Positions 29,050 to 40,359 of a stretch of DNA of 64,000 bases are shown here, piece after piece. The stretch lies in NCBI GenBank assembly GCA_029448655.1, contig JACCLO010000009.1, positions 3,286,001 through 3,350,000 of the forward strand, read 5' to 3'. The stretch's first letter is position 1; the number at the start of each line of letters is the position of its first letter. The notes under the pieces are model-generated. The model was not told where the DNA came from. It worked only from the letters and a program-made list of their open reading frames with translations, and did no database searches. The DNA is from Wolfiporia cocos. Taxonomy: Eukaryota > Basidiomycota > Agaricomycetes > Polyporales > Phaeolaceae. A program made the position numbers and the translations under genes.

Positions 29050-29484
29050 TGTCATGAACCTATCCAGGACATGCCCAGTGCCTGGCTCCATAGCCCATGG
29101 TAGAGCCAACAGCGGACTGAGTATGGCGATAGCCTAGTCACGCATGACTACTCTCAGTCATAAGCAGACAGGGATGAGTAGAGGGGAAGTGCCCCCACAA
29201 CGAAGAGATTGAGACTGAGCAGTAAGCCTCAGTCGACGGCTGCCTAGCTACTGACTACCAACCTGCCCTAAAGGCAAGGTCCGTGCGCTAAGCGCTAGTC
29301 CTTGTGAAGTACATCACATGTAGTAGCAGATATAAGCAGTCATCTGACCAGTGAGAGATAATGAATGATAACCGTACTATCTAGAGATCACGTGACGAGA
29401 AGGCGTGGAGCCTTGAGTTCGACCCCGGCACGGGGAGAATGCTGGAATATACTAAAAAACCAGTGTCGCAAATAATTTGTGACA
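29050..29484 (-). mobile_element. Solo LTR, type 7, short variant
   Basis: 435 bp between perfect TSD copies CTTCT (29045-29049, 29485-29489). Read on the minus strand it begins TGTCACAAATTATTTG and has the type-7 motif GGGGTCGAACTC and a hairpin (arms GACTGAG and CTCAGTC, loop including CTTAC, at 29234-29213). The plus-strand left end is TGTCATGAACC. Confidence 0.8.
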
Positions 29485-29489
29485 CTTCT

Positions 29490-30467
29490 GCTCTTTTGGC
29501 AAGAGCAAGTAGATCTTGCAATCTCTGGGGACGAAGTCTGGTTTCAGTCCGATTGCATGGTCCTAAGGCCTTGATGGGGGGAAGGCAGTTGCTGCCGATT
29601 TGCTGAAGACCTTGGTGAAGTCTTTCAGGTGTTCTGGGATGATTGGTTCTGCTGGGGTTTCTCCCATTTCTCCTGCGAATTCTTGGGATTTTGTCATCAC
29701 TTTTCATATGTGGGATAGTCAGCCAACCCTCCTTCTGAATCTGTGTTTGGTCTCTGTTCGGGGGGCAACTAGCCTTCTCTCCATTTTGATGATACAGCGC
29801 AGGAGTTGGTACTCTTCTTTGGAGGTGGGAGCCTCCTCAGGTTTCAGCACTACGGGAGTCAGGCTTTCTTGTGGGTCCTTGGTGTCGGTGGAGCCAAAAC
29901 CTTTCCCTCCTCTCTTTGTTTCGTCAAGCTCTTCAACTTGGACTATGTCGGGGGTGATGGCTTGCTCAAATATTATTTGCGTGATCTGCATTCCAGGGAT
30001 AATGCGATGTGCAACTGTGGATTGGTTGAATAGAATCACTTGGACTTCTCCTCTGTAGTTGGGGTCAATGACTCCTGCCCCTACCATTAGACTGTGTTTG
30101 AGAGTAAGTCCTGATCGCGAAGCGATCCTCCCATAGGATCCCTTTGGGATTTTCATACACACTCCTGTGGGGATTTCTTTCCATCCTCCTGGGGCGATTT
30201 CCTCTGGTTTGGAGGCATAGAGGTCATATCCGATGGCGTCGTCTGTTCCTCGAGTCGGCAGCTGTCCCTTGGGGGTCACTGTCATTTTGACTGTATCAAG
30301 TCGGATAGTGATGTCTGTACTTCGCACTTCTTTGCTTGCGGGTTTGTCAGGGGCGACGTCAACCTTTCCTTCGACCCAGTTGATCTTGGGTCCTTCCTTC
30401 TTTAGCCAGTTATATCCGAGGATCATATCTTCTTTTCCGATATTTCCGACGAGGAAGCGTATTTTTT
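29490..30467 (-). pseudogene. pol: Pol of element G, protease end and dUTPase
   Basis: Begins within the protease (IRFLVGNIGKEDMILGYNWL spans the E insertion side) and holds a complete dUTPase in the PR-DUT-RT position: GYDLYA, GRIASRSGLT, GVIDPNYRGE, GMQITQII, GGKGFGSTD. Downstream are a stop near 29719, a short frame disturbance and a TGG to TAG change before the RT. Element E cut the protease at 30473. Confidence 0.78.
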
Positions 30468-30472
30468 GCTTC

Positions 30473-31663
30473 TAACACAAGATAACACTTACTTGTTATG
30501 ATCTTGGTATTGCTGGTTAGGCAAGAGATAAAGCAGATGTTAAGCAGGATACGTTGAGTGGTTAACTCGTAGTATGAATAGAACTGAGGCAATAGCGCTC
30601 AGCAAGTCCAGTATATATACATGATAAATAAGACCCCTAACAGTCTTATTAGATAATACTAGTGTCCGTATTCGTATGTACAAGTCCCCAGATACCTAAG
30701 TACTTAGTAATATACAATAAATACATATGCCAATCAAAACCGGGATATAGAAAGGCGGCGTAGGCCGCGCGAATGGCGTTTTGCGCTCTTGTCATTACAA
30801 AGACGGGGCGTGACCAAAGCCCGGTCCGCTGACGTTTATACGCTGACTGCTTCCGGACGGAACGTCCGATTGGCTAGAACTAGACATGTGACTGATGGTA
30901 ACTACTAGTGATAAGATAAGACCGTTGTTACGGGAGATAACGCGGCCATCATTCGGCACGTATGTAACCGTTAACTTATGAACCAGATAAGCTAGTTATT
31001 GGTCTAGAAAGTCGTAGATAATTCGTAGAATTGCCGGAAAAATGTCACGGATATGCCCGGGGGGCTACTGTACATCCCTTTCCTATTGTTGTATGGGCGC
31101 CGCTGCACGCGCGCGCGCCCCGCTCACTTTACGTTTCCTCTCGGTCGCGCCCTAGTTACCTCCAAGATCACCTGACCCAGTAGGCGCGCGCTAGTCAGGC
31201 AGCGCACGTGCCAGGTACTCACATGCTAGGTCACCATATAGTTACATGTTACGTTACTTGTACGGTCACGCTTACATTACATGCGCACAGGCCATTACTG
31301 TAGGGCAGGCTAGATACTTAGCGTACCAACACATGTACTTATACTGCAGCGATGGGGGCTTACTCCCCCATCTTTGAGATTCTAGTCGTTTGGGCTTAGG
31401 CCCCTTTCTTATTTGCGCGTGATGCGTCTCTGCCCCAGGGGCCTCTCTTGCCGCGCTTGACTGTGTGCCGCCACTTTACGTCGCCGTTAGGAGTCCTCGG
31501 GTTGGGCACCCTTGGTACAGCCGACCCGGTCACCGCTGTTGCGGTCGTACACAGGCCTCGTTAGGCACGTTAGGATTCCCCTGCAGCGCAGGTCCTCACA
31601 AACAGTAAGTTTGTGACAAAAAATAGTAAGAAATATAGGGAAACTAGGAGAATTCTTGTGACA
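30473..31663 (-). repeat. 3' LTR of element E, split by a solo LTR
   Basis: TAACACAAG to CTTGTGACA, interrupted by 31043-31618; about 610 bp once joined, against 619 bp in D. Relative to D it lacks 9 bp (GCAATGAAT) beside the primer sequence, between two ATGAAT repeats. Confidence 0.88.
31043..31618 (+). mobile_element. Solo LTR, type 6
   Basis: 576 bp, TGTCACGGATATGCC to TTTGTGACA, with TSD AAAAA at 31038-31042 and 31619-31623; the uninterrupted site GGAAAAATAG is seen in D. Hairpin at 31351-31372 (arms GATGGGGG and CCCCCATC, loop CTTACT). Confidence 0.86.
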
Positions 31664-31753
31664 TTACCCCCCCCTTAGATTTCAACAACCCCGTTGAGAG
31701 TAGAAGTTGTGCTAGAGCCCATTGAAGGGTTAGACTTTACGATTTTTCCACTT

Positions 31754-34515
31754 TTATCGTCCTGTCGATCCAAAACCTTGTGTACCGCGCTTGGTTGGCT
31801 TGTTGAACTGCTCGTTGTAGGGCCCACTTCCATGTAGGTGAGGTCGAATTTCTTTCTCGAACTTCTCCTTTGTCATGGATTCCTGTATTTTGGGCGTGAT
31901 TGCTACTTCGCAGATTAGCTGAGCAATTCGGTCGCCTTTCTTTACTTGGTACGGGTCTCCAGTGAGGTTCATCAACATGACAAAGACTTCTCCGCGGTAG
32001 TCATGATCTATTACACCTGCGAGGACATCGATTCCCTTTTTTGCAAGTCCAGATCTTGGCGCTATCCGACCGTATGTCTCATAAGGGACTTTGATACGAA
32101 TATCAGTGGGGACCGAAGCGGACTTCCATGAATTAATTAGGATATCCTGCGCGGCATATAGATCATAGCCGATCGCATCGGTTGTTCCCCTGGTCGGTAG
32201 TTTGCCATTGACTCCTACTTCGATTTCCATGTCTTCGTTGAACTCAACATCGGAATGTACCCATTGCCCTGTGAAGGGGTCGCGCTTGTAGTACACTTTC
32301 GGTTGTGTGGGATCAACATCGTCTCGATATTGGGGCCAGTCATCGGGCCAGACACATGTGTCCGAGTCCCAATCTGGTGAATCAGGGTCGAAGACGGCTA
32401 CTGTTTGCCGTGTTCCGCCGAGTCTAGTTGATCGGCGAAGGGGTTGATTTGGGTCGGTACTAAGGGCTGAATATTTTGCCTTGTACTCGTCCAATATCTC
32501 CTTAGCGTTAGCCAGGTGCTCCTCGATTTCCCATGTGTCCTCTGCGGGTCCGGTGCCTTTCCAATGGATAAGGTATTCTCACCGGCCGCGTCGGTTACGA
32601 TGGTCGAGAATGGCTTCCACTTCCCATTCTTCCGGGTCTTCCATTTCCATTGGCCTGTCGGCCGCTGGAGGGTGACTTTTCTGACCTTCGATGGTTGATT
32701 CCTTGTACATAACCAGTTTTGAAGCATGGAATACAGGGTGGTAAGCCCTATATTGTGCGTCCATGTACACTTTGAACGTTACCGGTCCCAATTTTTCCGT
32801 GATTCGGAATGGGCCGATATAGCGTGGGGCTAGACTCCTTTCGGTGTCTTGCCAACTTCGCACGTCCACGAGTACTTTGTCGCCCACTTTGAAGGGAACG
32901 ACTTGCTTCTTTTGGTCATAGTACCAGGACCATCTTTCGGCTGCAATTTTCATTGCCGCCTTAGCTTTCTCTTGTGCAGAGAACCGTGTGTTCGCAATTT
33001 CTACTAAGTCTTTGTTTCGACTTGGCTCGAAACTGCTTGGTCCTGCAATTGGATGACGACCTAATTCCACCAGGAACGGAGATTCCTTGGTAGTTTCGCT
33101 GGCTGCATTATTGTACGCAAATTCCGCTGTTGGCAGGAACTCCGACCAGTTATCTTTTTGGTATGTATTGATATAGCACCGTAGATACTGTTCGAGTATT
33201 TGATTTACTCGTTCGGTTTGTCCGTCTGCCTGCGGATGATACGCAGTAGTCATCGACCTTTGAATTCCCAGCAGGGTGCACCATTCACCAAATAGTTTCG
33301 AGGCGAATTGTGTCCCTCTGTCCGATACTATCTGTTTCGGTAACCCGTGTAAGGGATATACCTTTTGATAGAGTATCGTAGCTAGGTCTTTCGTTGAGAA
33401 GGTATTTTCGATTGGGAAAAACCTCGCTCTTTTGGTCAACCGATCCACTACGACCATGATCGCGTCATGCATTCCCGATGGGGGTAGCTGAGTAATCAGG
33501 TCTATTGTCACCACTTCCCATGGGCCTGACGGCACCGGTAAGGGTTGCAGGGGGCCGTACGGCTTCTGCGGGTGGTTCTTCATACGTTGGCATGTGTCAC
33601 ATCCGTCTACGTAGTTTTTGACGTAAACGAACATTCCGGGCCACCAATAGTTGCGGCTTAGCAATTCGTACGTTTTGTATCGTCCGAAATGCCCAGCTGA
33701 CTTGTGATCGTGATGGTACTCGACCACTTGCCGTCTGATATCCGCTGGTGTAGCTGGAACGTAGACTTTGCCTCTTCGGAGGAGTAACCCTCCTTCGTAG
33801 TTCCATTCTAATAGGTCTTTTTTGAATTCACGAGGGCCGGATGAGAGCAGCTCCTTGTAGTCTTTTGTGACCTTGTCGTCTAGCAACGCTTTGCGAATCT
33901 CTCGGAGTATCGATTCATCTTCCGATTGTGGGGCAGCATGGGAGGTATCAAGAGCCATTGCCATGTACTCTTGCTCGAACCACTCAGGTTTCAGAAGAAC
34001 CTGATCGCGGTTATCGAGATCCACCCCCTCCTCATGGTCTGGCCGCCTGGACAGAGGATCCGCGGTTAGCATTGTTTTGCCAGGTTTGTGCTTCATTTGG
34101 AAGTTGAAGCGTGAGAGGTACAGTGCCCAACGGGCCTGTCGTCTCGTCAGTTTTTGCGCCGTTTTGAAATAGGTCAGGTTTAGATGATCCGACCATATCT
34201 CGAATTTTTCAGGGTGTCCCTCTAGGTAGTGTCGCCACTCCTCTAGAGCCCTGATGACAGCCAACATTTCCTTGTCGTAGATCTCGTAGTTCCTTTCCGG
34301 GGCACTTAGCGATTTGCTATAGTACGCCACGGGGTGGAATTTTTTATCCGTAGGATCTAACTGAGATAGTACTGCTCCAGTAGCGAAGTATGATGCATCT
34401 GTTTCTACGCGGAAAGGCTGATCGTGCGACGGAATTCGAAGCACGGGCGCTTTGGTAAATGCTTCCTTTAGGGTTTGGAAAGCATTTTCCTGCTCGGCGT
34501 CCCAATGCCAAGCTT
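31754..34515 (-). pseudogene. pol: Pol of element E, RNase H to dUTPase
   Basis: Second part of E Pol, resuming after the LTR inserted at 34521. Contains RNase H (ETDASYFATGAVL), integrase (HHDHKSAGHFG, TIDLITQLPP, SDRGTQFAS, GQTERVNQ), GPY/F (PRYIGPFRITEK), chromodomain and C-terminal dUTPase (GYDLYA, GRIAPRSGLA, GVIDHDYRGE, GDRIAQLI, GTQGFGSTG). A TGA at 32581-32579 replaces a chromodomain Trp codon that is TGG in D, separating chromodomain and dUTPase. TAA stop at 31756-31754. Confidence 0.86.
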
Positions 34516-35084
34516 CTGACTGACACAGTACGCCTGTGGGACTCACCAAGTGCCTATATGCTTGAGATAAGGCGACTTAGAGGGATAGACGGTACCAGCG
34601 CAGCAGGATGTGAGAGGTTATTCTACGGCGCAATGTCACAAGAATTCTCCTAGTTTCCCTATATTTCTTACTATTTTTCCGGCAATTCTACGAATTATCT
34701 ACGACTTTCTAAACCAATAACTAGCTTATCTGGTTCATAAGTTAACGGTTACATACGTGCCGAATGATGGCCGCGCTATCTCCCGTAGCGACGGTCTTAT
34801 CTTATCACTAGTAGTTACCATCAGTCACATGTCTAGTTCCAGCCAATCGGACATTCCGTCCGGAAGCAGTCAGCGTATAAACGTCAGCGGACCGGGCTTT
34901 GGTCACGCCCCGTCTTTGTAATGACAAGAGCGCAAAACGCCATTCGTGCGGCCTACGCCGCCTTTCTATATCCCGGTTTTGATCGGCATATGTATTTATT
35001 GTATATTACTAAGTACTTAGGTACCTGGGGACTTGTACATACGAATACGGACACTAGTATTATCTAATAAGACTGTTAGGGGTC

Positions 35085-35784
35085 TGACACAGACTAGACT
35101 GTGGGACTCACACTATAACCTAATAAGCGACTTGAAGAAGTTGCTGGAGGTTGGTGAGGAGGCTAGTGGGCGCAAGCAGAGATGATATGTAACTGTGCGA
35201 ATGCAGAGAACAAATCTAAGGCTTATCCGCAGTGATAGCCCTACTTATATACATGCTTTGTTTGGTTACCGGTAAGGGAGCCAAACATGAAGGTGGTCTG
35301 TGCGCAGACATAACTAATATGGTTAAGTCATAAACTACAATAGACCATGTGCGCCGGTAATGGCCGCACCAGTAAGATCGTTTGTTTGGACCGTAGGTCC
35401 ATGTTGTGGAAGTGGCTGTAGCTACGTTAATAAGCCATGCATGTGATTCTTATATTCCGGTATCGGGATATGAGTAATCGTAAGGTCATTGGCATGTGAT
35501 AATGAGCGGGCCGCTTATCCTATTGTACTGACATAGCCCGGTACCGGGATATGAGTAAGGCGCGTGACACCGGAGGTTAGTCCGCTGACTCATGGACGCG
35601 TACAAACGTGTTATGTACGTGTTGTTATGACAAGTGGACGTATACCGCGTTGTGTACGTGTTGTTTGGTTGCGTGTACGTGTAGACGGGCGCTTAGCAGC
35701 GTAAATGTCTACAAGGTCGTAGAAATACCAGATAAATAGGTAAAAAATACGGGAAAAATAGTGGCATGTCCCAAATCTGTGACA
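35085..35784 (-). repeat. 3' LTR of element C
   Basis: 700 bp, left end TGACACAGACTAG, right end ATCTGTGACA. Preceded on the minus strand by the PPT GAAGAGGGGGTAA (35785-35797) and the stem-loop seen in element B. Confidence 0.95.
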
Positions 35785-35823
35785 TTACCCCCTCTTCAGG
35801 TTTCATTGTCCCTAATGGAACGA

Positions 35824-38800
35824 TTACTTTCCTGTGGAGCCGAATCCACCAGTACCACGCTCGGATTTAATCTTTTCAAAGTAAGATTTTCCGTGTAGCG
35901 TAATGTGCGGGTCCTTAGCAACTTCGCAGATGAGCTGAGCAATCTTATCACCGGCCCGAATATCGATAGATATATCGGAGTGATTCCGGAGAATGATGAT
36001 TACTTCGCCTTGATAGTCGTGGTCGATAACGCCACCCATTACGTCTATGCCTTTTCGGGCAAGACTAGAACGGGGGGCGATACGTCCGTAAGTGCCGAAA
36101 GGTACCTGGATCTTCAGTTTGGTGTTGTATTCTGTCTGCCCGTGAGCTGGCAGAACGTCGCCTGTTGCAGTGTACAGGTCAAACCCAACCGAGTCCTTGG
36201 TTCCCTTTTCCGGCATTCGGCCGCCTTCACCGACTACGATTTTCAAGTCCGCGTTTTGGTTAATGTCCGCTGACATCCATCCCCCGTCGGGGTGTCTAAC
36301 CATGCGCTGCTTAGGATCCTTCGCAAATTTTTCGCGATACTGCGGCCAGTCGTCTGGCCACGTGCATTCGTCGGCTTCCCAGTCGTCGCTGTCAGGGTCG
36401 AAGACATGAACTGCTTCTTTCCTTCTAGCTGATCGCCTGAGGGGGACATCCTGCATTGGGATGGCATGTGAAGCCTTGTATTCCTGCAGAATGTCGTATG
36501 CCGTGTCGAGATCGGCTTCGCGTACCCAGGAGTCGTCATTGATACCGAACCCTTTCCATCGGATTCTGTATTCAACTCTTCCTGCTCGGAGACGATGATC
36601 TAAGATCTTCTCGACTTCCCATAACTCCTCGCCGTCGACCATTTCTGGTTGAGGTTCTGGTTTCTTCTGATGCACAGGGTCCTTGTACATGACCAACTTG
36701 GAAGCGTGAAATACTGGGTGATAGGCCCTGTATTGCTCGTCCATGTGTACCCTAAAGGTGACCGGAGATAATTGTTCAATTATCCTAAATGGTCCCAAAT
36801 AGCGTGGACTAAGACTTCTTTCGGAGTCTTGCCAGCTACGGGCGTCAACGAGAACTTTGTCGCCGACTTTAAACGGTACCGAGCGCTTATGTTGATCATA
36901 ATACCAAGACCAGCGTTCAGCAGCCAGTTTCATGGCTGCCTTAGCTTGTTCTTGTGCTGACCATCGTTCGTAAGCAATGATATTTAGGTCCGTGTATGGT
37001 GTTGGACGTAAATTTGTAGGTCCTGCATTAGGGTGCCTTCCTAGTTCGACAAAGAATGGGCTATTCTTTGTTGTCTCACTAGCCGCGTTGTTGTACGCGA
37101 ATTCAGCCGTTGGGAGAAACCATGACCAGTTATCCTTTTGAATAACATCGATGTAACATCTAAGATATTGTTCTAGGATCTGGTTAACTCTCTCCGTCTG
37201 GCCATCCGCTTGCGGGTGATAGGCGGTTGTCATTGACCGTTGGATTCCCAATTGCTCACACCATCCCTTGAATAAGGCGGCTGCGAATTGCGGGCCTCTA
37301 TCCGAAATGATTTGTTTCGGAAGTCCGTGGTTCGGATAAATCCGAAGGTACAGGAGGTTCGCTAATTCTTTTGCCGTTATCTTGTCTGACGTGGGAATGA
37401 AGTGTGCTCGTTTGGTAAGCCGGTCCACTATTACCATAATAGCATTGAATTGTTTCAATTCGCCGCTGGGTGGTAGGTGGACGATAAGGTCAATTGTGAC
37501 GGTGTCCCAAGGTGCTTCCGGAACTGGGAGCGGTTGCAGGGGTCCGTACGGGGTCTGGTTGTGGTTCTTCATGCGTTGACATGTGTCACAACCTTCCACG
37601 TATTGCTTTACCATCGTGGTCATTCCAGGCCACCAGTAATTACGTGATAGAAGTTCATAGGTCTTCCATCGTCCGAAGTGTCCGGCAGTCACATGGTCAT
37701 GATGTAACTCCAGAATCTTCGTGCGCAATTCCTTAGGCTCTTTTGGAACGTACACTTTTCCTCGTCTGAGGAGTAATCCGGCCTCCATGTTCCATTCCTG
37801 GAGATCTTTACCGAATTCTTTGGGACCACTTTTCAGTAGTTCCTGGTAATCTTTGGTAATTTGATCGTCCATGAGGGCTTGTCGGATTTGTCGGAGAAGG
37901 TCCTCGTCGCCTGATTGTATTTCCTGCTGTGACGCTTCTAGCGCCCTAACCGTAAAGTATTCCGGTTTCAGCAAAATTTGATCGCGATTGTCGAGTTCCA
38001 CCCCCTCTTCATGGTCTGGCCTCCGTGACAGAGGATCAGCCGTAAGCATTGTTTTACCGGGCTTGTGGCACATGGTGAAGTTGAACCTTGTCAGGTAAAG
38101 ACTCCAACGTGCCTGTCTCCGGGTTAGCCGTTGTGCCGATTTGAAATATGTCAGATTGAGATGATCTGACCATACTTCAAACTTGTGTGGATGTCCTTCG
38201 AGGTAATGTCTCCATTCCTCTAGAGCGCGGATGATTGCGAGCAACTCCTTATCGTAAATCTCATAGTTCCTTTCGGGTGCTGATAGAGATTTCGAGTAAA
38301 AGGCTACCGGGTGCCAGAGCTTATCCTCCGAAGAGTATTGTGATAGCACCGCACCAGTTGCGTAATCGGAAGAATCCGCTTCCACGCGGAACGGGGACTC
38401 CTGATCTGGGATCCGGAGTATTGGAGCCGATGTGAAAGCTTCCTTGAGAGTTTGGAAGGCTTCCGCTTGTTCGGGTCCCCAGTTCCATTGCGTGTTTTTC
38501 TTGGACAGTTCGGTTAACGGCTTAACCACTTTGGAGAAGTCTTTAATGAACCGCCGGTAGTAGTTGGCGAAGCCAACAAAGGCCTGGACGTCCTTCACCT
38601 TGGCAGGTGTAGGCCAGTCCATGACACCGGCTACCTTCTTAGGGTCCATTTCGACTTTTCCTTTGGAAATGATCATTCCCAGGTATTCAATACTGCTTTG
38701 TTCGAAGAAGCACTTTTCAGGCTTCGCGAACAAGTCGTTGTCTTGCAAGATTTGTAATACTTGCTTGACAATACGACGGTGTTCCAACAGGTCGTTTCCG

Positions 38801-40359
38801 AACACAAGGATGTCGTCTAGGTAGACAATGACCTTTCCTTCTCTGATAAGGTCACCTAGAATATCGTTCATCATGTGCTGGAACGTGCTGGGTGCATTAC
38901 AAAAACCGAAGTACATGACTACAGCTTCATAAAGGCCGTTAGGCGTAATGAATGCGGTCTTCCATTCATCTCCCTCCTTGATTCTTACGTTGTTGTAACC
39001 CCAACGCAAGTCGAGCTTCGTAAATATCGAAGCCTGGCTAAGCTTATCGATAAGCTCGTCTATGCGTGGGAGAGGGTACCTGTTTTTAATGGTTAAGTCG
39101 TTCACCTTTCGGTAGTCGACTACCATTCGGGCTCCGCCGTCTTTTTTAGGGACGAAGAAGACCGGGCTCGCGATCGGAGATTTTGAGTGTCGGATGTAGC
39201 CCTTCCGTAACTCTTCCTGAATCCACTGATCTAGCGAGTTCGCTTCCTGAGGAGACATCTTGTATGCCTTACTCGGGGGCGGTAGTACCGCGTCATCGGG
39301 GAAGTCGATGGCATGGTCGTATGGTTTCCGCTCGGGCATCCTTTCGGATGCGCGCTGAGAAAATACCGTGGGACCAAACTCCTGGTATTCCTCCGGAACC
39401 AAGGATTTCCATTTCTGGAGATCCGCATCTGTCAGGAATTCATCATCCGACTTCTCCGTTATCGACTGAATGGCATCGACTAGGAGTTCCGTTCCTTCGT
39501 CAAGGGTGTTCACCCAAGCGACAAAGGGATTCTCAGGCTCCTCTAAGCCGAGAAAATCTATTGGAAAATCGTTGATGATCTGATAGATGTTGCGGGGTTC
39601 AATTTCGTCTTCTTCCTCAGAAATTGAAACCCGCTTGCCATGTTTGCATTTTTCCGTACACCGATATGTGAAGGTTCCTTCCGGCCAATTGAAGTCCGGG
39701 TTGTGTTTCAGGAACCAGTCATATCCGAGGATCACATCCGCATTCTGTACGTCCATTACGTACAAGAATTCGGTGGACTTGTGTTCCTCGTGCACCATAT
39801 AAGCTTTTACTGCCATATTGATATTACCGGCGGTATTAGAGGTACCGTCGGCGTTACGAATCTCGAGAGGTGAAGGTAGTTTCTGAGTGACTAATTTCTC
39901 CTCATGTACGAGTTTCTTATCTATGACGCTTATTGATGCACCGGTGTCGATTAATGCCATGGCGTTGACTTTCTTTCCGTATACCCATAATTCCACTTCG
40001 ATAGAGAACGATTTATTGTCGTCTCGAGAATCGTTTCCATGTACATTATACAAAGTGAAAAATTTCAACGCGAGCGGGTCAGGATAAAAGTATTTTACAG
40101 GAGGGGCACGTGTAGCTAGTGTCCTTGTCCTCCGGGCAAAGTCCATTGCCGAGTTTCCGAATATACCGAGATGGGATACCGGGTGACGTACGACCGCCTT
40201 ATCTTCCCACGGGATAAGGGGTCTCTGTGAAGCCTCTTCGTAGAGGTGCGCTTCTTCGGGGCGCTGTACACTCCCAGCCGCTGCGGGGCTGGTGTGTTCT
40301 TCACAGAACGTCTTCGAGACGTGTGGTTGGGGCGAGGGGAACCGAGATGGTCCCGACAT
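35824..40359 (-). CDS. pol: Pol of element C
   Basis: 1511 residues from ATG 40359, same domain order as Pol of B: protease (DTG at 138-140), RT (YLDD 513-516), RNase H, integrase (HHCC; TIDL, SDRGPQF, GQTERVNQ), GPY/F, chromodomain, C-terminal dUTPase (GFDLYT, GRIAPRSSLA, GVIDHDYQGE, GDKIAQLI, GTGGFGSTG). Protease, RT and RNase H are almost identical to B, but differences cluster in the first 50 residues and in about 180 residues of the integrase core, a mosaic pattern. Overlaps gag by 59 nt in the +1 frame. Confidence 0.95.
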   Translation of the reverse strand: MSGPSRFPSPQPHVSKTFCEEHTSPAAAGSVQRPEEAHLYEEASQRPLIPWEDKAVVRHPVSHLGIFGNSAMDFARRTRTLATRAPPVKYFYPDPLALKFFTLYNVHGNDSRDDNKSFSIEVELWVYGKKVNAMALIDTGASISVIDKKLVHEEKLVTQKLPSPLEIRNADGTSNTAGNINMAVKAYMVHEEHKSTEFLYVMDVQNADVILGYDWFLKHNPDFNWPEGTFTYRCTEKCKHGKRVSISEEEDEIEPRNIYQIINDFPIDFLGLEEPENPFVAWVNTLDEGTELLVDAIQSITEKSDDEFLTDADLQKWKSLVPEEYQEFGPTVFSQRASERMPERKPYDHAIDFPDDAVLPPPSKAYKMSPQEANSLDQWIQEELRKGYIRHSKSPIASPVFFVPKKDGGARMVVDYRKVNDLTIKNRYPLPRIDELIDKLSQASIFTKLDLRWGYNNVRIKEGDEWKTAFITPNGLYEAVVMYFGFCNAPSTFQHMMNDILGDLIREGKVIVYLDDILVFGNDLLEHRRIVKQVLQILQDNDLFAKPEKCFFEQSSIEYLGMIISKGKVEMDPKKVAGVMDWPTPAKVKDVQAFVGFANYYRRFIKDFSKVVKPLTELSKKNTQWNWGPEQAEAFQTLKEAFTSAPILRIPDQESPFRVEADSSDYATGAVLSQYSSEDKLWHPVAFYSKSLSAPERNYEIYDKELLAIIRALEEWRHYLEGHPHKFEVWSDHLNLTYFKSAQRLTRRQARWSLYLTRFNFTMCHKPGKTMLTADPLSRRPDHEEGVELDNRDQILLKPEYFTVRALEASQQEIQSGDEDLLRQIRQALMDDQITKDYQELLKSGPKEFGKDLQEWNMEAGLLLRRGKVYVPKEPKELRTKILELHHDHVTAGHFGRWKTYELLSRNYWWPGMTTMVKQYVEGCDTCQRMKNHNQTPYGPLQPLPVPEAPWDTVTIDLIVHLPPSGELKQFNAIMVIVDRLTKRAHFIPTSDKITAKELANLLYLRIYPNHGLPKQIISDRGPQFAAALFKGWCEQLGIQRSMTTAYHPQADGQTERVNQILEQYLRCYIDVIQKDNWSWFLPTAEFAYNNAASETTKNSPFFVELGRHPNAGPTNLRPTPYTDLNIIAYERWSAQEQAKAAMKLAAERWSWYYDQHKRSVPFKVGDKVLVDARSWQDSERSLSPRYLGPFRIIEQLSPVTFRVHMDEQYRAYHPVFHASKLVMYKDPVHQKKPEPQPEMVDGEELWEVEKILDHRLRAGRVEYRIRWKGFGINDDSWVREADLDTAYDILQEYKASHAIPMQDVPLRRSARRKEAVHVFDPDSDDWEADECTWPDDWPQYREKFAKDPKQRMVRHPDGGWMSADINQNADLKIVVGEGGRMPEKGTKDSVGFDLYTATGDVLPAHGQTEYNTKLKIQVPFGTYGRIAPRSSLARKGIDVMGGVIDHDYQGEVIIILRNHSDISIDIRAGDKIAQLICEVAKDPHITLHGKSYFEKIKSERGTGGFGSTGK